A stretch of DNA of 64,000 bases from Enoplolaimus lenunculus (GCA_030248215.1 JASANG010000846.1:1-64000), one strand, 5' to 3'; numbered from the stretch's first letter, positions 20,501-32,700 are shown. Program-made: numbers and translations. The notes: a model not told the origin generated them from the sequence alone.

Positions 20501-23178
20501 GAGACGGAGGTCAGCTAAATTTTCCGGAGCCGAAGATGGGGCTAAATTTTGTTGTTAAAATGATGCGTAATTAGTTAGTTTTATCAAATATGTGCAAAGG
20601 TGTTGTTAAACCGTTTTGTTTTACGCTTATTTTTTACATCTATGCAAAAAAATTTTCTCAAATTTGTACCAAAAGTTAAAACAAAACATAACTGCCGGAA
20701 CCACCAGCAGAAATTCGACCGGAACCGAAGCTGGAGGTCGATTTTCTGCCTGAGCCATAAGTAGACCTCCTGTTGTACCGTTATTTTTAGATTTTTATAT
20801 AAAAATGTTTTGCACGGCGTCGCGTAAATGCATCCGTCAGACGTATGGTTTAATATTTGGTTGCCAAATTATCTATGGTTATGAGTATTTAAACTACTCG
20901 CGCGGTCAAAGCTTGAATAGACGCCATTAATAAATCTGATAATTAACTTGATCACAAGTTAATTGTTTATCGTTTACAGATTACAGTCCATTTATGGCGA
21001 ATTGTTACAGTACAGCGCATCCAATCCTTGCGTGGATGGATGCAATATGCATCGTTTGGTTCACAATTGAATATTTTCTACGTCTTTGGGCGAGTCCAGA
21101 ACCGTGGAATCATTTCAAGCTACCGCTGACCATAATTGATGCGCTGGCGATTATGCCGTTTTACGTTGAAAGCGGTGTATTTTTAACGTTACAGTACGCG
21201 TCAACGTCGCCAGAAAAAATGGAAGCAACCCTTCAAGTTCCGAGGATATTGCGGATTTTTCGGATTTTTGGATTACTTAGGTATAATTTAGTATTTTTGT
21301 ACAATATGGATTTTTGACATTTTATTACGTTGGCAATTTTAATCTTCATTAATCGACAGTTTGATGGAAATAAATGTTATGGTGGGTACGCTGAAATTTC
21401 TTATAGTAAAACACGATACATGCACTTGATTTTTTAAGTTAAATCTGATTCGCATATACGTAGCTCTACTGTACCCAACTCAAATTGTTAAATGTTATAG
21501 ATTTTGGTTACAAAATTTTTAAATTTTAATTGTGAAGATTTTTTAAACAAGAAGCTAAAACAGATTTTGAATTAAACGTATTCAACATCATTTTAACACG
21601 GGTGGATATATAAATTTCAACAAACAGAAACGTTCACGAGCGAAGCGAGCGAGAAAACGAAAGCTATTTTAGTGTGAACCCTTAATTCAAAATATTAGTG
21701 TTTATCTTTGTTAGGCTCCTAGGCCGGTATGGCACCGCCATTCCGCCCGGATGCTTTCATTTTATATCAGTTCAAGATTAGGAGGTCGTTATCCACGCAA
21801 CAACCACTCTGTTACTGCATGAGCAATAGTTATACAAAGGTTTTGGCATTCCCAATTGTGGTATGGAGGGTGGCTGCTCCGGCCCCGGTTAAGCCTAGTC
21901 TATTCCTAAATGTTGACGTAAAGATTGGGTTATAATTAAACGTAGACCTAGGCTTAAGCTTAGCCCTAAACACAAGAATTAATCGAAAGCTTAAACGTAG
22001 GTACATTGTATTGTAGTCCCACGGAGAAACGGTATGCTCATCAAAGTAGACGCGGGTGAAGGTTTTCATAATTTAATTTTGCAGAATCGTCAAACTAGCA
22101 CGATATTCTACCGAAATCCGACTGCTTCCGACAATTTTTGTCAAAAGTTGGAAAGAGCTGTTGATGTTGTTGGCGTATTTGTTGTTTACGTCGTTCATAT
22201 TTTCGGGTCTTTTGTACTATCTCGAAGCGGGTGAACCAGAATCTATTTACAACAACATTCCAATCGCAGCTTGGTGGAGCATTGGTTAGTAGCGTTTAGA
22301 GTGAATAAATTTGTACATTTAATGATAGTAAACTGAAAATTTGTCGTTTAACCCTTTATCACATGAATATTTTCTATTTCATCTGAGACCTACTTTTATG
22401 CTAGGATTCGGACTCCAGTGACTGGAGTGGGAGGCGTATACCACACTCAGCTATGGGAGCTTGACGCTCGAGCTTTAGGGCGCTCTCACAACTTGTGTTG
22501 ATTTTAGTACTATGTATACGTGTTGCAATTTTTAAACACTGTGCGATATATATTATATATTTAACGTATATACACTGCGCTGAGTTGCCATAGCCAACTC
22601 TATGCGAGAAGGGGATAATATTTTCACATTTTCAATGTCCGATCAACAATGTAATTTTGGCTGACATACGTTTGTTTTTGTAGAGTACGGACTCCATAAC
22701 CAAGTCTGTTAAACCAGCAATCGAGGTAATAACATTTTTACAACAATAACATTTTATGTGATTTTTTGGTCTTCGATTTCAAAAATTTTGAACCTCTACC
22801 CTCATTCGATTGACACGCCTGGTTGTGAATATTGGTTCAGGGCCAGCGTAGGTGCATACAGCATACAAACCTCAATCATTTTGATTTTTAGCGACATTCT
22901 TTTCGTTTTCCGAAACGGCGCCAGAAAGTTTTTGGGGCAAAGTGGTTGCAACGGTAAGTTCAATATTTGGCGTTATTCTGCTCGCGTTGCCAATTAGTAT
23001 AATTGTCGAAAAATTCGGCCAAGTGTTGAACGAATTTCAATCAGAAAAACGTGAACGACGGTACAAAAATAAACTCGAAGAAGAATACGGTGACCGTGAA
23101 TATCGTGCCAAATGGTTGACGTTATCGGTTCGCTACCGGCAGGCGCGTGAAAAAGCGAAACGCAATCGGTGTTGCTGA
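17599..23178 (+). CDS. Kv-type voltage-gated channel subunit lacking the canonical K+ selectivity filter
   Basis: Exons 17599-17905, 18678-18979, 19746-19872, 20980-21280, 22085-22284 and 22892-23178 (1,524 nt, 507 aa) splice in phase. Domains: a cytoplasmic T1 tetramerisation domain (aa ~29-137) with ELEYWKI and the HX5C half of the non-Shaker zinc site (H106, C112; then C134 and C137 in place of the adjacent CC); S1 (aa ~204-226); S2 (~261-282, ending FTIEYFLRLWASPE); S3 (~291-313, LTIIDALAIMPFYV); S4 (VPRILRIFRIFGLLRIVK, 332-349); the S4-S5 linker KLARYS; S5 (~371-392); pore helix IPIAAWWSI; S6 (~430-454, GVILLALPISIIVEKF); and a short basic C-terminus. The overall plan is Kv2-4 or modulatory KvS-like. 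Oddities: the filter TVGYGD is absent (SIATFFSFSETAPESFWGK follows the WW), one S4 arginine is Gly343, and PVP is PIS. An intact frame over six exons argues for a live gene. Subfamily is not assigned. Confidence 0.9.
17946..18599. mobile_element. hAT element with CCGGAA motifs in Kv intron 1, 654 bp
   Basis: The ends read CAGGGTGCAACCGGAATT and complement of AATCCCAGTTGCAGCCTG. Flanking 8-mers GTTACAGT and ATCACAAT agree at five of eight positions. An inner segment (about 18190-18345: ACAAAATGGTACG, CTCCCTACTTTACAATTTT) matches 36450-36625, so a second repeat family is nested inside. Confidence 0.65.
19497..19739. mobile_element. MITE ending 6 bp before Kv-like exon 3
   Basis: The ends CATTGTAAATTCCAATCAG and complement of CTGACTGGAATTTACAGTG are inverted; the repeat continues inward (AGTTGATTAATCAACTCAG against CTCTGAGTTTAACATCAAC). 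The right end is followed by TTTCAG and the exon at 19746, so the element supplies most of the sequence upstream of that acceptor. Confidence 0.75.
19929..20273. mobile_element. Compound-TIR MITE, 5-bp TSD family, copy 2
   Basis: The element is 345 bp with ends GCAAAAGTGGATAATTTC, then CAAGAGTGTGCAACTG, and at the right CAGTTGCACACTCTT, then CGACTCTTGG. TTGAA stands at 19924-19928 and again at 20274-20278. It is in the S1-S2 intron of the channel gene. Confidence 0.85.
20427..20780. mobile_element. Degenerate hAT-like MITE with CCGGAG motifs
   Basis: Direct repeats of AGCAAAATTTGCCGGAGC at the left and CGGAACCGAAGCTGGAGGTC, GACCTCCTGTTGTACCG at the right. It resembles 7778-8052 and 36757-37111. 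The left terminus is not clear. Confidence 0.6.
21880..22040. mobile_element. Eroded TTAGGC hAT MITE in the channel gene
   Basis: TTAAGCCTAGTCTATTCC, ACGTAGACCTAGGCTTAAGC and the conserved TGTAGTCCCACGGAGAAACG are present; both outer ends are degraded. It ends about 45 bp before exon 22085. Confidence 0.6.
22400..22470 (-). repeat. tRNA-like SINE head, copy 2
   Basis: On the minus strand it reads GCTCCCATAGCTGAGTGTGG (box A-like) and later GGAGTCCGAATCC (box B-like). It lies in the intron between S5 and the pore-S6 exon. The acceptor stem is not complementary, so a functional tRNA gene is unlikely. Confidence 0.4.
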
Positions 23179-23343
23179 TGTCATTGTCGATCATATAAGA
23201 ACACAAAGGAGCCTGGTGGTGCACTCCAAATAATATTTCTGATATTTAAGAAAAAAATTTCTTACATTTGAGAAATATGATTAGCAAGGTGCACTTGATA
23301 AGTATTTCTGTTATAACAGAAATGTTTTCAAAAAACGTTTTGA

Positions 23344-23349
23344 AATAAA
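23344..23349 (+). terminator. Candidate poly(A) signal of the Kv-like gene
   Basis: AATAAA lies 165 bp after the stop, with another AATAAA-like word 10 bp on. The stretch to 23640 has no gene. Confidence 0.5.
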
Positions 23350-23765
23350 GTCTGAAAATAAACGTTTTCCAGTTATTTTTAGAAAAATTGTCTTAAAGAT
23401 CAGCAAAACTTTTCAGATTTGCCACATAAAACACTTTTCTGAATAAATTCAGAAATACTTTTTTGTGTGATTCTTAATAGACAAGGGTATTCAGCTTTGC
23501 CCGAGTACACGAGGTACAAACGTACCAGAGCTTAACGGTACTAGCTCATGTACCTAAACCTTTGAACCTCTGAAATCTAGGTTATTCTAAATCCGGTTTC
23601 ATAATTGCTTTTTCTTATATTTCATTAGAAAATTTGGGTAGGGGGAATGAATATACCTAACACTTTTATTCTTTTTCTGGTATACTGTAGTGACCCGAAT
23701 AAGAGGGGGAATGATATTTATTTGGCCTCTCGAGAGGGCACCCCTGTTGTTCGGTTACGGACCGG

Positions 23766-23953
23766 GGCCAATGTAAAACACAGGGGCGGAACAGTATTAT
23801 AAGCATATTCCTAAGCCTAAGCGTAAGTCTAAGCTTAAAGAATGAATTTATTCCTAAGCCTAAGCCAAGCAAAAAAATTTGTCTAAAGCTTAAGCTGTAC
23901 TCTATTCTGGTCCCATAGAGAAAAACGTTCCGTCTCTGATCTTTACATGGGCC
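23766..23953 (+). mobile_element. TTAGGC hAT MITE nested in a TIR element
   Basis: It starts GGCCAATGTAAAACACAGGG and ends CTGATCTTTACATGGGCC. Flanks CGGACCGG and CGGACTGT share the first five bases; the uninterrupted parent sequence (TACGGACTATTATTT at 41455) confirms the insertion point. Confidence 0.82.
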
Positions 23954-24461
23954 CGGACTGTTATTTATTTTTAACCCGCCCTCCGTGCCCATCGTTACTG
24001 TCATATATCCGGTATTGCAACTATCCGTTTAAATTAAATGTTTATTTGCCGTGTATCAAAAACTTGAGCGATAAGGCAAAGTTATACTTAGAAATGTACT
24101 TTCTAAACTTAAGTACGCTTTATTGTGGGGTCATTTATGCGCTACAATTAGGGATAATTGACATTTATGGTCTCTAACTAGGCTTTCATTGGCCAGTAGA
24201 ATTCTATGCATATATATTATTTTTCTTTAAATGTCAATTACCATAAAGAAAGAGATACGCACGGAATATAGCCAGTTACTTGAATATTCTTGTCTGGATG
24301 TCATTATTAGCTCTTGATACTAGTGATTGGCGTCGTATGGTTTTTAAGTATCCGGTATGGTGCTACCGGAGGTGGGATAAGGAAGAGCCGAAAGTTAAAA
24401 ATTTTCCCCAAACCTTAAACAATTCGGAGGAGAAGAAAAAAAAAGAAACCAAATCCATTCG

Positions 24462-24525
24462 AGGGGGGGGTCCCTTCCCCCCCCCCCTTTCCCTTTTCCC
24501 CCCCCCCCCCCCTCCCCCACCCCAT
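24462..24525. repeat. Homopolymer-rich block of G then C runs
   Basis: A run of about nine G is followed by C runs of 9-14 broken by a few T. Length is likely variable and prone to assembly error. Confidence 0.7.
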
Positions 24526-24763
24526 AATACAAGGTAATAATTATGAATGTACTTTCAAAATTTAGGTGCACTTTAAAGTTTCGAACTCAAATTATTTGCT
24601 CCTGGAGTCATTTATGCGCTAAAATTAGGGCTAATTGACATTTATGGACTCTAATTAGGGTCTAGGGACTCTATCCGCTTATTACGGATACGGACTCCTA
24701 TTGATTTGGACTCAAAATGGGGACCCCCTCTTATTACCCCCTCTTATTCGGGTCAATACAGTA

Positions 24764-26447
24764 TTCAGCAAAAAGCTGCCAAAATTGTGTTGTAAAACTT
24801 TCATTTCGAAACATCTCGACATTTACGGCGTTCAAATGTGCCGCCGCCGTCGTAGCCCATGCAAAGAGTAAGCTTAAGCTGTATATGAATAACTTTCTGC
24901 TGAGGTTTGGCTTAGACTTAGACTTGATACATGATTATTTTTTCGCTTTGGCTCAACAATATGCTTATGTTATCGTTAGAACTCTGTACTAAACATTGGT
25001 CGCGGTGACAAAAACACTACGAGGGCCGGAGCGCGATTTTCTGCCGGAACCAGAACCAAACATCTGATTGCACCTGGTGTTCGGCAATTTTAGCCAAACA
25101 TATATATGTGTTTTTTGTCGGACACAATCCTAACAAAAATCCAAAAATATAGCAACTAAATATGAGTTAGGTATATAGTTTTTACAATACTTTTTTTATC
25201 TGGCTATCCGATGTCAATGAATATAATAAATGTTACACTTTGCTGAGATAAAATTCGAATTTTAAAACAAATATTTATGCTTTGATGTGAATTGTTCTGC
25301 AAACTCAGAAAGCCTGCTATAACATTTCGCTAAAGATTTATAACTTCTGAACCGTTGAATGTGCCCAATTTGAAAAACATTCATACCAGTCGGTATTAAT
25401 AGGGATAAAGAAAACTCGCGTGTAAATTTGTAAAACGGTGTATGTTCGCATTGGTTGAAAACCAACGGTAACATATAAAATATATATCTGCTCTACAGAA
25501 ATAACAACAAAATCAGCTTTGAAAAATTATATACGTAATATATATGCTAAATATGTACAACATATACAAATCATTCAAGCGTTCACAAAAACTCAAGAAA
25601 TATTTAAGCGTTTTGACATATTTTGAACTTTCAAAGATACGTCGGCGAAACACAGTCAGGTATTTTAAAATTAAGGAAAATTATGGGTACTTACAAGCTT
25701 AAAGGTTTTTGTTTACAAAATGCTTCAATGCAAAGTATATACATACCTTCGGTTTTAAAGATATTTCCTATTGAATATTTAATTATTAATGTATCGTTAA
25801 ATATAATAATTGCTTTCCTACACATTTTTAACAATTTGAGTTCTGTAGCAAATAATCAACGTAAGATTGTCAGGTAATATATTATTGAAACTTGAACAAA
25901 TCAACGTTTAACGCAGTCTCAGCAGTGTCAGCACTCATAAATATGCATAACATTTTACATTATTTATAGCGACACATTGTTTAATAAAGAAAAACTTTAA
26001 AACGCGCTATTTTAGTACTCAAATCAAACGAAAATTTACGCCACTTAAAAATATGCTGTTTCGCAGAATTAATACATTGGAATAAGCTCAAACCAGTTTT
26101 TCAATAAAATATCAAGCTGCAACTTCACTCAGAGCCGTAGTTTGTGAAAATTTTTTAGCCACCCTAGCAAGGTGAGTTTACTGCGCTACAACTTTGCTTC
26201 GCTCAGTGTTAATCGTTACGCTATGCTCGCCGCTATGGTGCCGCGTGTCATGTCAAAAATAAAATGTATTAAACACCGCGGCACACTTTGAAATATTGAT
26301 TTGTGACGCGCGACGTTTAAGTGGAACCAGCAAGCAAAGTTATAGCGCAACCGTAAGTATATTTTACTATGTATACAATTGCAAAAATTTCATTACTCAA
26401 AACCAGTCCGAATCACCGTTATAAGTATACTACAATACTTGCACATC
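24764..26447. other. Intergenic stretch between tail-to-tail Kv-like and TIKI genes
   Basis: AT-rich. A CCGGAGC / CCGGAACCAGAACC cluster ending TGATTGCACCTGG (25015-25078) is the right end of a hAT-like element. Nothing else recognisable; short open frames here have no known content. Confidence 0.45.
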
Positions 26448-26629
26448 GGTAATTGTAAAAATCAGCGGCGGAACCTTTTTCTGTGAAACTCGAATATAGT
26501 AAAGCTTAAGCTTTAGACAATTTTTTGTTTGGCTTAGACTTAGGTATAAACTCGTTGTTACGCTTAGGAGAAGGCGTAGGCTTACGAATATGTTTATACT
26601 ACTGTTCCGTCCCTGTTGTTTACATTGGC
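26448..26629 (-). mobile_element. TTAGGC hAT MITE downstream of TIKI
   Basis: The left end GGTAATTGTAAAAATCAG and right end CTGTTGTTTACATTGGC are inverted, with GCTTAGACTTAGGTATAAAC inside. It ends 90 bp beyond the TIKI stop, so it may lie in the 3' UTR. Confidence 0.72.
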
Positions 26630-26719
26630 GTTGGCATTCAACGTGTCCAGGCTAACGTTTTGTCAAAGCCATATAGTTTAAAGCGACATCAAATGACTAG
26701 AACACTACTCAAAATAGCA

Positions 26720-29700
26720 TCACAGATTTCGAACGCAAAATAGAACGGCGGCTAGCACAGCGGCAATAAACTTTGTAATATGCGGATCAGTTGTTCGGGC
26801 AAGATGAAAACTACTTGAGCCAGATGTTTGAACGTATCGTACTGACAGTGGTTGTTGAGTCCATGTTGGTTTGTGTGAAAACCTGAAATTAGAAAACAAA
26901 TTACCAGAATCAACCAATATGCGTTCTACTTTACGTTTTGGCTATCCGTCTACTAGCATCTATTTATGCATGCTTTCGTTAGTTAAGTTTAATTTTTAGT
27001 ATGGGGGTCGCAATAAGATTTGGAAAGTGTCCAAACAACACAAATAGTAATGAACTTGAACATATTATATTATTTCAACAACCAAGATTGCAGCTAACAA
27101 TATCATCTTCTTAAAATAGATTTAGGTTTATGCTTACAGCTAAGTACACAAAAACATAACAGCATAAAGGTTGTATTAATACTTAAAATCAATCTTTTGA
27201 AACAAGATAAACACTTTGGCTTATGCAAACTGTTTCGTCTAAATTTGGTCCGGGAAAATGTCTATACAATGATGCGAATGTATAACTCTCAAACCAAATC
27301 AAACGTCAAAAAGTTAATTTTGGCAAAACTGAATAATCTACGAGAAGACATTAGTTGTACGCTGCAACATACATATCTGTTGCGCTGACAGACTTTTCCC
27401 ACAAATCATAAAATCGACGTTGTGTCTGTTTTAATCGGCCACCTGTCGACCATTGGTATCCTCCGTACACCGATGTATCCGGTGTTGTATGACGTCGAGT
27501 ATCACTGTTCACCACGTAAGACTGGAACCACGCTTGATGCTGTGGCGAAGGACGCCCTGACGCGCTGCGGTGCGCTTGAGCCGGAGTCGGATTTTGAAGA
27601 AACAAAAGCGGAGGTGTGATTCGGTTTTGGTCACTAACGTCAAAGGAATGAGACCTTCAATCAAAAAAATTATGCGGTATTGATCTATCGACTAAAGCAG
27701 TGAATTATCCACACCATTAATAGCTATTAGCAGATAGGCAAACAAAATTGTACAAACGTTAAATTTTATCAAAACCATGTTCGTCTAGGTACGGAAGTGC
27801 TACACCGTAGCTAGCTCAACATGCTAGTGGAGGCTAAAAAAATTTTCAGCAGGGCATGCAACGGTTTACATGCGTTTTTCAAGCAATTGAAACTTTTGTG
27901 GGGGGTGGGCTAAATTTGTCTAGAGTGACTCCTCGAGCAGAAGCACAATTTTATGTGTCCAATAGGTGTATGGTTTCAGCCTAACTTTAGTTTTATTCAA
28001 TCACTCGTTTAGTGAAAACACAGGACACAATATTGTTTACCTCAAAAACGAACCAATTGATAAAAGTTTCGGCATATTTGATTTCTTAACGATTAATTCA
28101 AAATTTTGCATCGCACGAATACAATGGTATACACAAAATTTCGTGTAAAAAATGTCTATGATTTCAATAAATTTACGTTTACAAAATCTATTCTTGTAAT
28201 TGAGCAACAGGTTACCTGTATGACAAAGCATGTGATCTTTGCACCGGCTCCACAATGAAACCACGACGCCTCATTAAGTGAATCACACTTTGATCACCGA
28301 GAAAGTGTCCTGAAATCAAAACAAAACATTAAAATAAATATTAATGTTAGATGTGTTATATATTTAACTTCGTAAGTCTACATTGCAAAGTTTTAATTAG
28401 AGTTAAAGAGATTTTCATTTGTTTGAATTCAAGATTAATTATCAATTATGCCACAGAATCCGCAGTCAATATGTCAAGCAATATATTAATGCGGCTGGGG
28501 TAAACGCAGTTTAACATGACGCGACTTCCACCTTGGCTACATCTCTACTCAATAGTGCACAAAGTGTCATTGCATCTTTTCCTTTACTTGCGACACGCGA
28601 GCACACAAAAAAGTAAAACAAGACCCTAATGCTTCATAATACTAAAACCAGAGCCTATTTAACTGTTTTTGAACGAACAAATTGTACGTGCAGATTGGCA
28701 ACAATAATGTAAGTCTGAATTTAACACTAAAATGTACCTGCTCCAAACGCAAAAAAATGTGTTAATTTCGGATGACGTTGAAGCATTCGCGTTACCCGTC
28801 GAGCCATGCGAAGATTTCGTTTACGTATTAGTTTGCGATGAAAATATGAGTTCAACTGTGTTGCTTCTTCTGAATTAAGTATATCGTCACCGGATATCTA
28901 TAATTAATTAAATGAATGTAAGTAAATTGAGAATCGTTTTAAATGTATAGCCAATAAATTTAAACCGTTAAACATTACAAAGTTTTAAGCTTAGTAATTG
29001 TTTCTTACCGAATGACTTTCCGGGCTGCAGAAGTTTGAATTTGCTTCCGTTCAACAGTTTTAGCCCTGCTTGTTTTAAAGTGACATCTGCGTATGTCAAT
29101 TCTGAAATTTTTTTTCCATGCCATGTAAATGTTTTACGGTCGTGATTGACGTGTAATGTTTGTGAAAGACCTAAAAAATGCTACTATGTTTACTATATTT
29201 TCGTGTGTTCGTTTCTTAGACAATTTGATTTACTTGAATGAAATCTTTTTTGAATACTGCTTCGTCTAAGCTTCCACAGTTGTAGCTATAAATGAGATCT
29301 TGAGCCGCTCTTTCAGTTCCGTAGCGTTCGAATCCAGACCAAAGCGACTCGTGTTTGCTTAAAGTCCGATTCAGTGCAAATATAACCTGAAAAATTAAAT
29401 TATATACTTATATGTTACAATTTATTTTTTAATGGAAACAGTAACGCTAGTAACAGGTCAACCGTTTTCCGAGGTTTAATTTTCGATGAATGTAAGTTTA
29501 CCTGCAATAAAAACGTACAATGAATCACAACAATTGCTTGAAACGTACTTTATACAAAAACTAAAAATATTGAAACGATGAAAAAAATAGTGTTGACCAC
29601 GAATTCACTTTAAATTATCAGCGAGTTTACCTGTGATTGACTAAGACTATTCAACGGTTTACACTGCTCTTTGACACGTTCAATCGAACCCGTTGTTTTT

Positions 29701-32700
29701 TCGTACGCTTCAGCGAGTTGAGCGAGATACAAATCGAGCACAGGAACGCCCATGTGTCGAATTGCGTCAGGTGTCAACGCTTGTATTGCGAGCATTACCC
29801 AGATTGGTCGTTTTCGTTCCCAGTTTCCTAAAAATTATAAATATATTCTTTATAATTTTTTTTATAGATTTTCTGTGTTTACGAGATACGTTACTATTTT
29901 TTAGACCAGCGGGTTGTTGTATCAGATTATTCTCTCACAAACTTAGAATTAAATTTTACTGTCAAATTAATATTTGGATTCAAACAAATTTTGTTTTTCT
30001 GTTGCCAAAACACAAGACAACTCGTTGCCGAACGGTGATCGATAGGTTTCTAAACTAGTCAACATTCGCCAGTGGTGGCGAAAATATCTTACGATATATA
30101 TAAGCTAAACTAAATTAATGAATACCTCCATTTCAATAGTTCGCTTCCAAAATTTATTTTGGCCAAAAAACACTTCGCTTAGAGAGAGACAGAGACAGAG
30201 ACAGAGAGACAGAGACAGAGAGACAGAGAGAAGTTTAGTTGTTCTCTGATCTGTAAAATATAATAAATCATATATATGATCACACGCACCTGCAACTTGT
30301 TGAAATAGAAGCTCTGCCCGCGCTTTGCGATATTGATGAGCGCCATCGATCCATGTCGGAAGCAAATGATGCACTTTGGTCATGTAGTGCTTCAGCCGTG
30401 AATACAGCCACGACGGCAGTATTTGCGATAAACTCTGATTTGAAGGCAATATTTGACACTGAGATAGCAGTTGCACCTGAAACAAAATAATCATTTGCAC
30501 AATCAGCCACTGTAAATACATTCTGCATGTGCTCGATGGTGCGGGTTGAGCCATCAAAAAAAATGCTATGTATTTGCGTCGTGGACATTCAACTTGGCAA
30601 CGCCGTGTAGAATTTCACGCAGGTAATCGATGCTTGCTTAATCATAGTTTTGCAAAATTTTGAAAAAGACAGCTTCGTTTTCGAAAATGTAAGTAGCTGC
30701 CATCTTTATCCGAGTGTTGTGTCTCGATCAGTATATGTTGCGTCGATGGAAAACCAGGAAATTGAACACATGGCAAAACTCTGAAATTTAACTCACCGAG
30801 GCTCAATGTTCATTTTCGAATTTTTTATATACGTCATAATATTTGGTCAGGAATTTGAAAACGACCAATCACAAGTGTTCTTTCTTTTAATCCAACAGCT
30901 TAATATGGACTTTTTTTACTATGTTCAACTAAACGAGTTTAACCTAATGTCTATATTCTTTTAGAAAACTAACCGTTTTTGGATTATTGAAATCGAGTTC
31001 AAATATAATTTTGGACGAACCACGAAATGCGTCAATAATGGCAGGATCAAGCCAATCCCAAACTTCTGTATAAGTAACGTGTATTGTGCCAAAAAAGTAC
31101 GATATTGCAGCGTTCGGCTCAGTTTTGTGTTTTATTTGCCACAAAAATGTACTGCGTTTTTTGGTCGATGTTTCCTAGAAATAAAATATAAATAGTAGGA
31201 ATGTTTGGCAGATTTTCTTGACAAAACTACATATTTTTAACAATAAAACTACATATTTTTAATAAAGACAAAGTTTGAATTAATATTACCAAGAGTGGAT
31301 AATGGTTTCAACAAGAGTATGTAGCAGGGTACATTCTGTGTAGAAAGGAATGCACCCAGCGCACCTTGCGTTTTTGCCTACTCTCCTGCTTTATTTAAGG
31401 GGGGTCAAGTTAGACAATTTTTTCAATTTTACACGTTTAAATATTGCAGTTGTAAATTAAATCCGTTTATAATTTTAAAAGCATGCGCATTCTACGTTTC
31501 AAACATCAACTATCCCCCCTCTAAATAAGAGGGAGGGGTCGGCCATAAATGCAACGCCCGGTGGTTCATTTTGTAACACACAAATTTCGGTAGTTGCACA
31601 CTCTTGTTGGAGTGATCATTCACTCTTTATATTACGTACATATAATATATAACTTCGATAGTTTTTATAAAAAATTACAGCTTGAATTTACGTAATTTGA
31701 GATTTAAAAATGCACAGTCAACGGTTTAACTAATTTTTCAGCTGTAATAAAGGACAATACCTTTAACATCATAATCAGAGAAAGCTTTAATTTATACAAC
31801 CCAGAGATAAATTTGGTCTAATTTTAAAACTATTTTCTTCTCAGTTCTGTAAAATGCAAATTGCCCTAACTGCAATGTCGTTCGCTAAATCTCACAAATG
31901 CTACTACGATAAGCTATTGAGGTACTGTTTGGAACATATGTTAACTGAATTTTTTAAAAATTTCACAAAAAACGACAATCGTTTTTGTCACCATTCTTAA
32001 ACTCCATTTCTGTTCGTTGATAGGACGCAAGTCAAGAAAATTGCTGCGCCAATAAGACGGTCGGGTTCGTTCAAAATATTTACGTTTGTCCGTATTTGCA
32101 TTAATAATATTTGCTCTGAGGATTATCCCACCCACAGTGTCAAATATCATCTGGTTGAATGTAATGATGCATTGAATAAATATTGATTTCAAATTCATGA
32201 CACACAACATGAGACGAAAAGCCGAAATGACTTAAATGTTTAGTTTAAAATTCGTAGTAAACCGAAATTGACAGAACTGATATTTTTCATCTTACAATTG
32301 GCGTTACAAAGTTTTGGTGTAAAGCAAATATTTTAAATACTCTCGAAAACAAATATGACATCTCGTGGACAATCTGTTACCCCCCTCCCACCAGATGCTT
32401 CTCATTAGCATAATCTTTCCCTACCCCTAAAATTTCCCGTTATGAAAAATTACCCCGAAATTCCTCTCACGAACAATCTCCGATTTAATTCGTCTTGGAC
32501 AATTTGCCATCAAAATTCGTCTCATGGACAATCCCCCATCAAATCCTTCTCACGAACAATCTCCCGCGTAATATCTCTTATGGAACAATCTCCGATTTAA
32601 TTCGTCTCGGGCAATTTGCCATCAAAATTCGTCTCATTGACAATCCCCCATCAAATCCCTCTCACGAACAATCTCCCGCGTAATATCTCTTATGGAACAA

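Larger units (their letters stand above)
23683..24763 (+). mobile_element. TACTGTAGTGACC TIR element, ~1.08 kb, with nested MITE
   Basis: It begins TACTGTAGTGACCCGAATAA and ends TTATTCGGGTCAATACAGTA, long inverted repeats. A TTAGGC hAT MITE (23766-23953) interrupts it: the shorter relative at 41391 reads straight through this point. It also holds a C/G homopolymer block (24462-24525). No transposase frame is visible. Confidence 0.8.

Noticed and set aside
22400-22470. Functional tRNA gene on minus
   Set aside because: No complementary acceptor stem and degraded box B.
22681-22724. Micro-exon that might supply the missing channel filter (TAC-GGA)
   Set aside because: In the required phase it reads EYGLHNQVC then a stop; it does not encode GYGD and cannot be spliced in frame.
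30280-30588. 102-aa open frame on minus
   Set aside because: It is a shadow frame of TIKI exon 30290-30476; the true frame reads [14 protein letters not shown].
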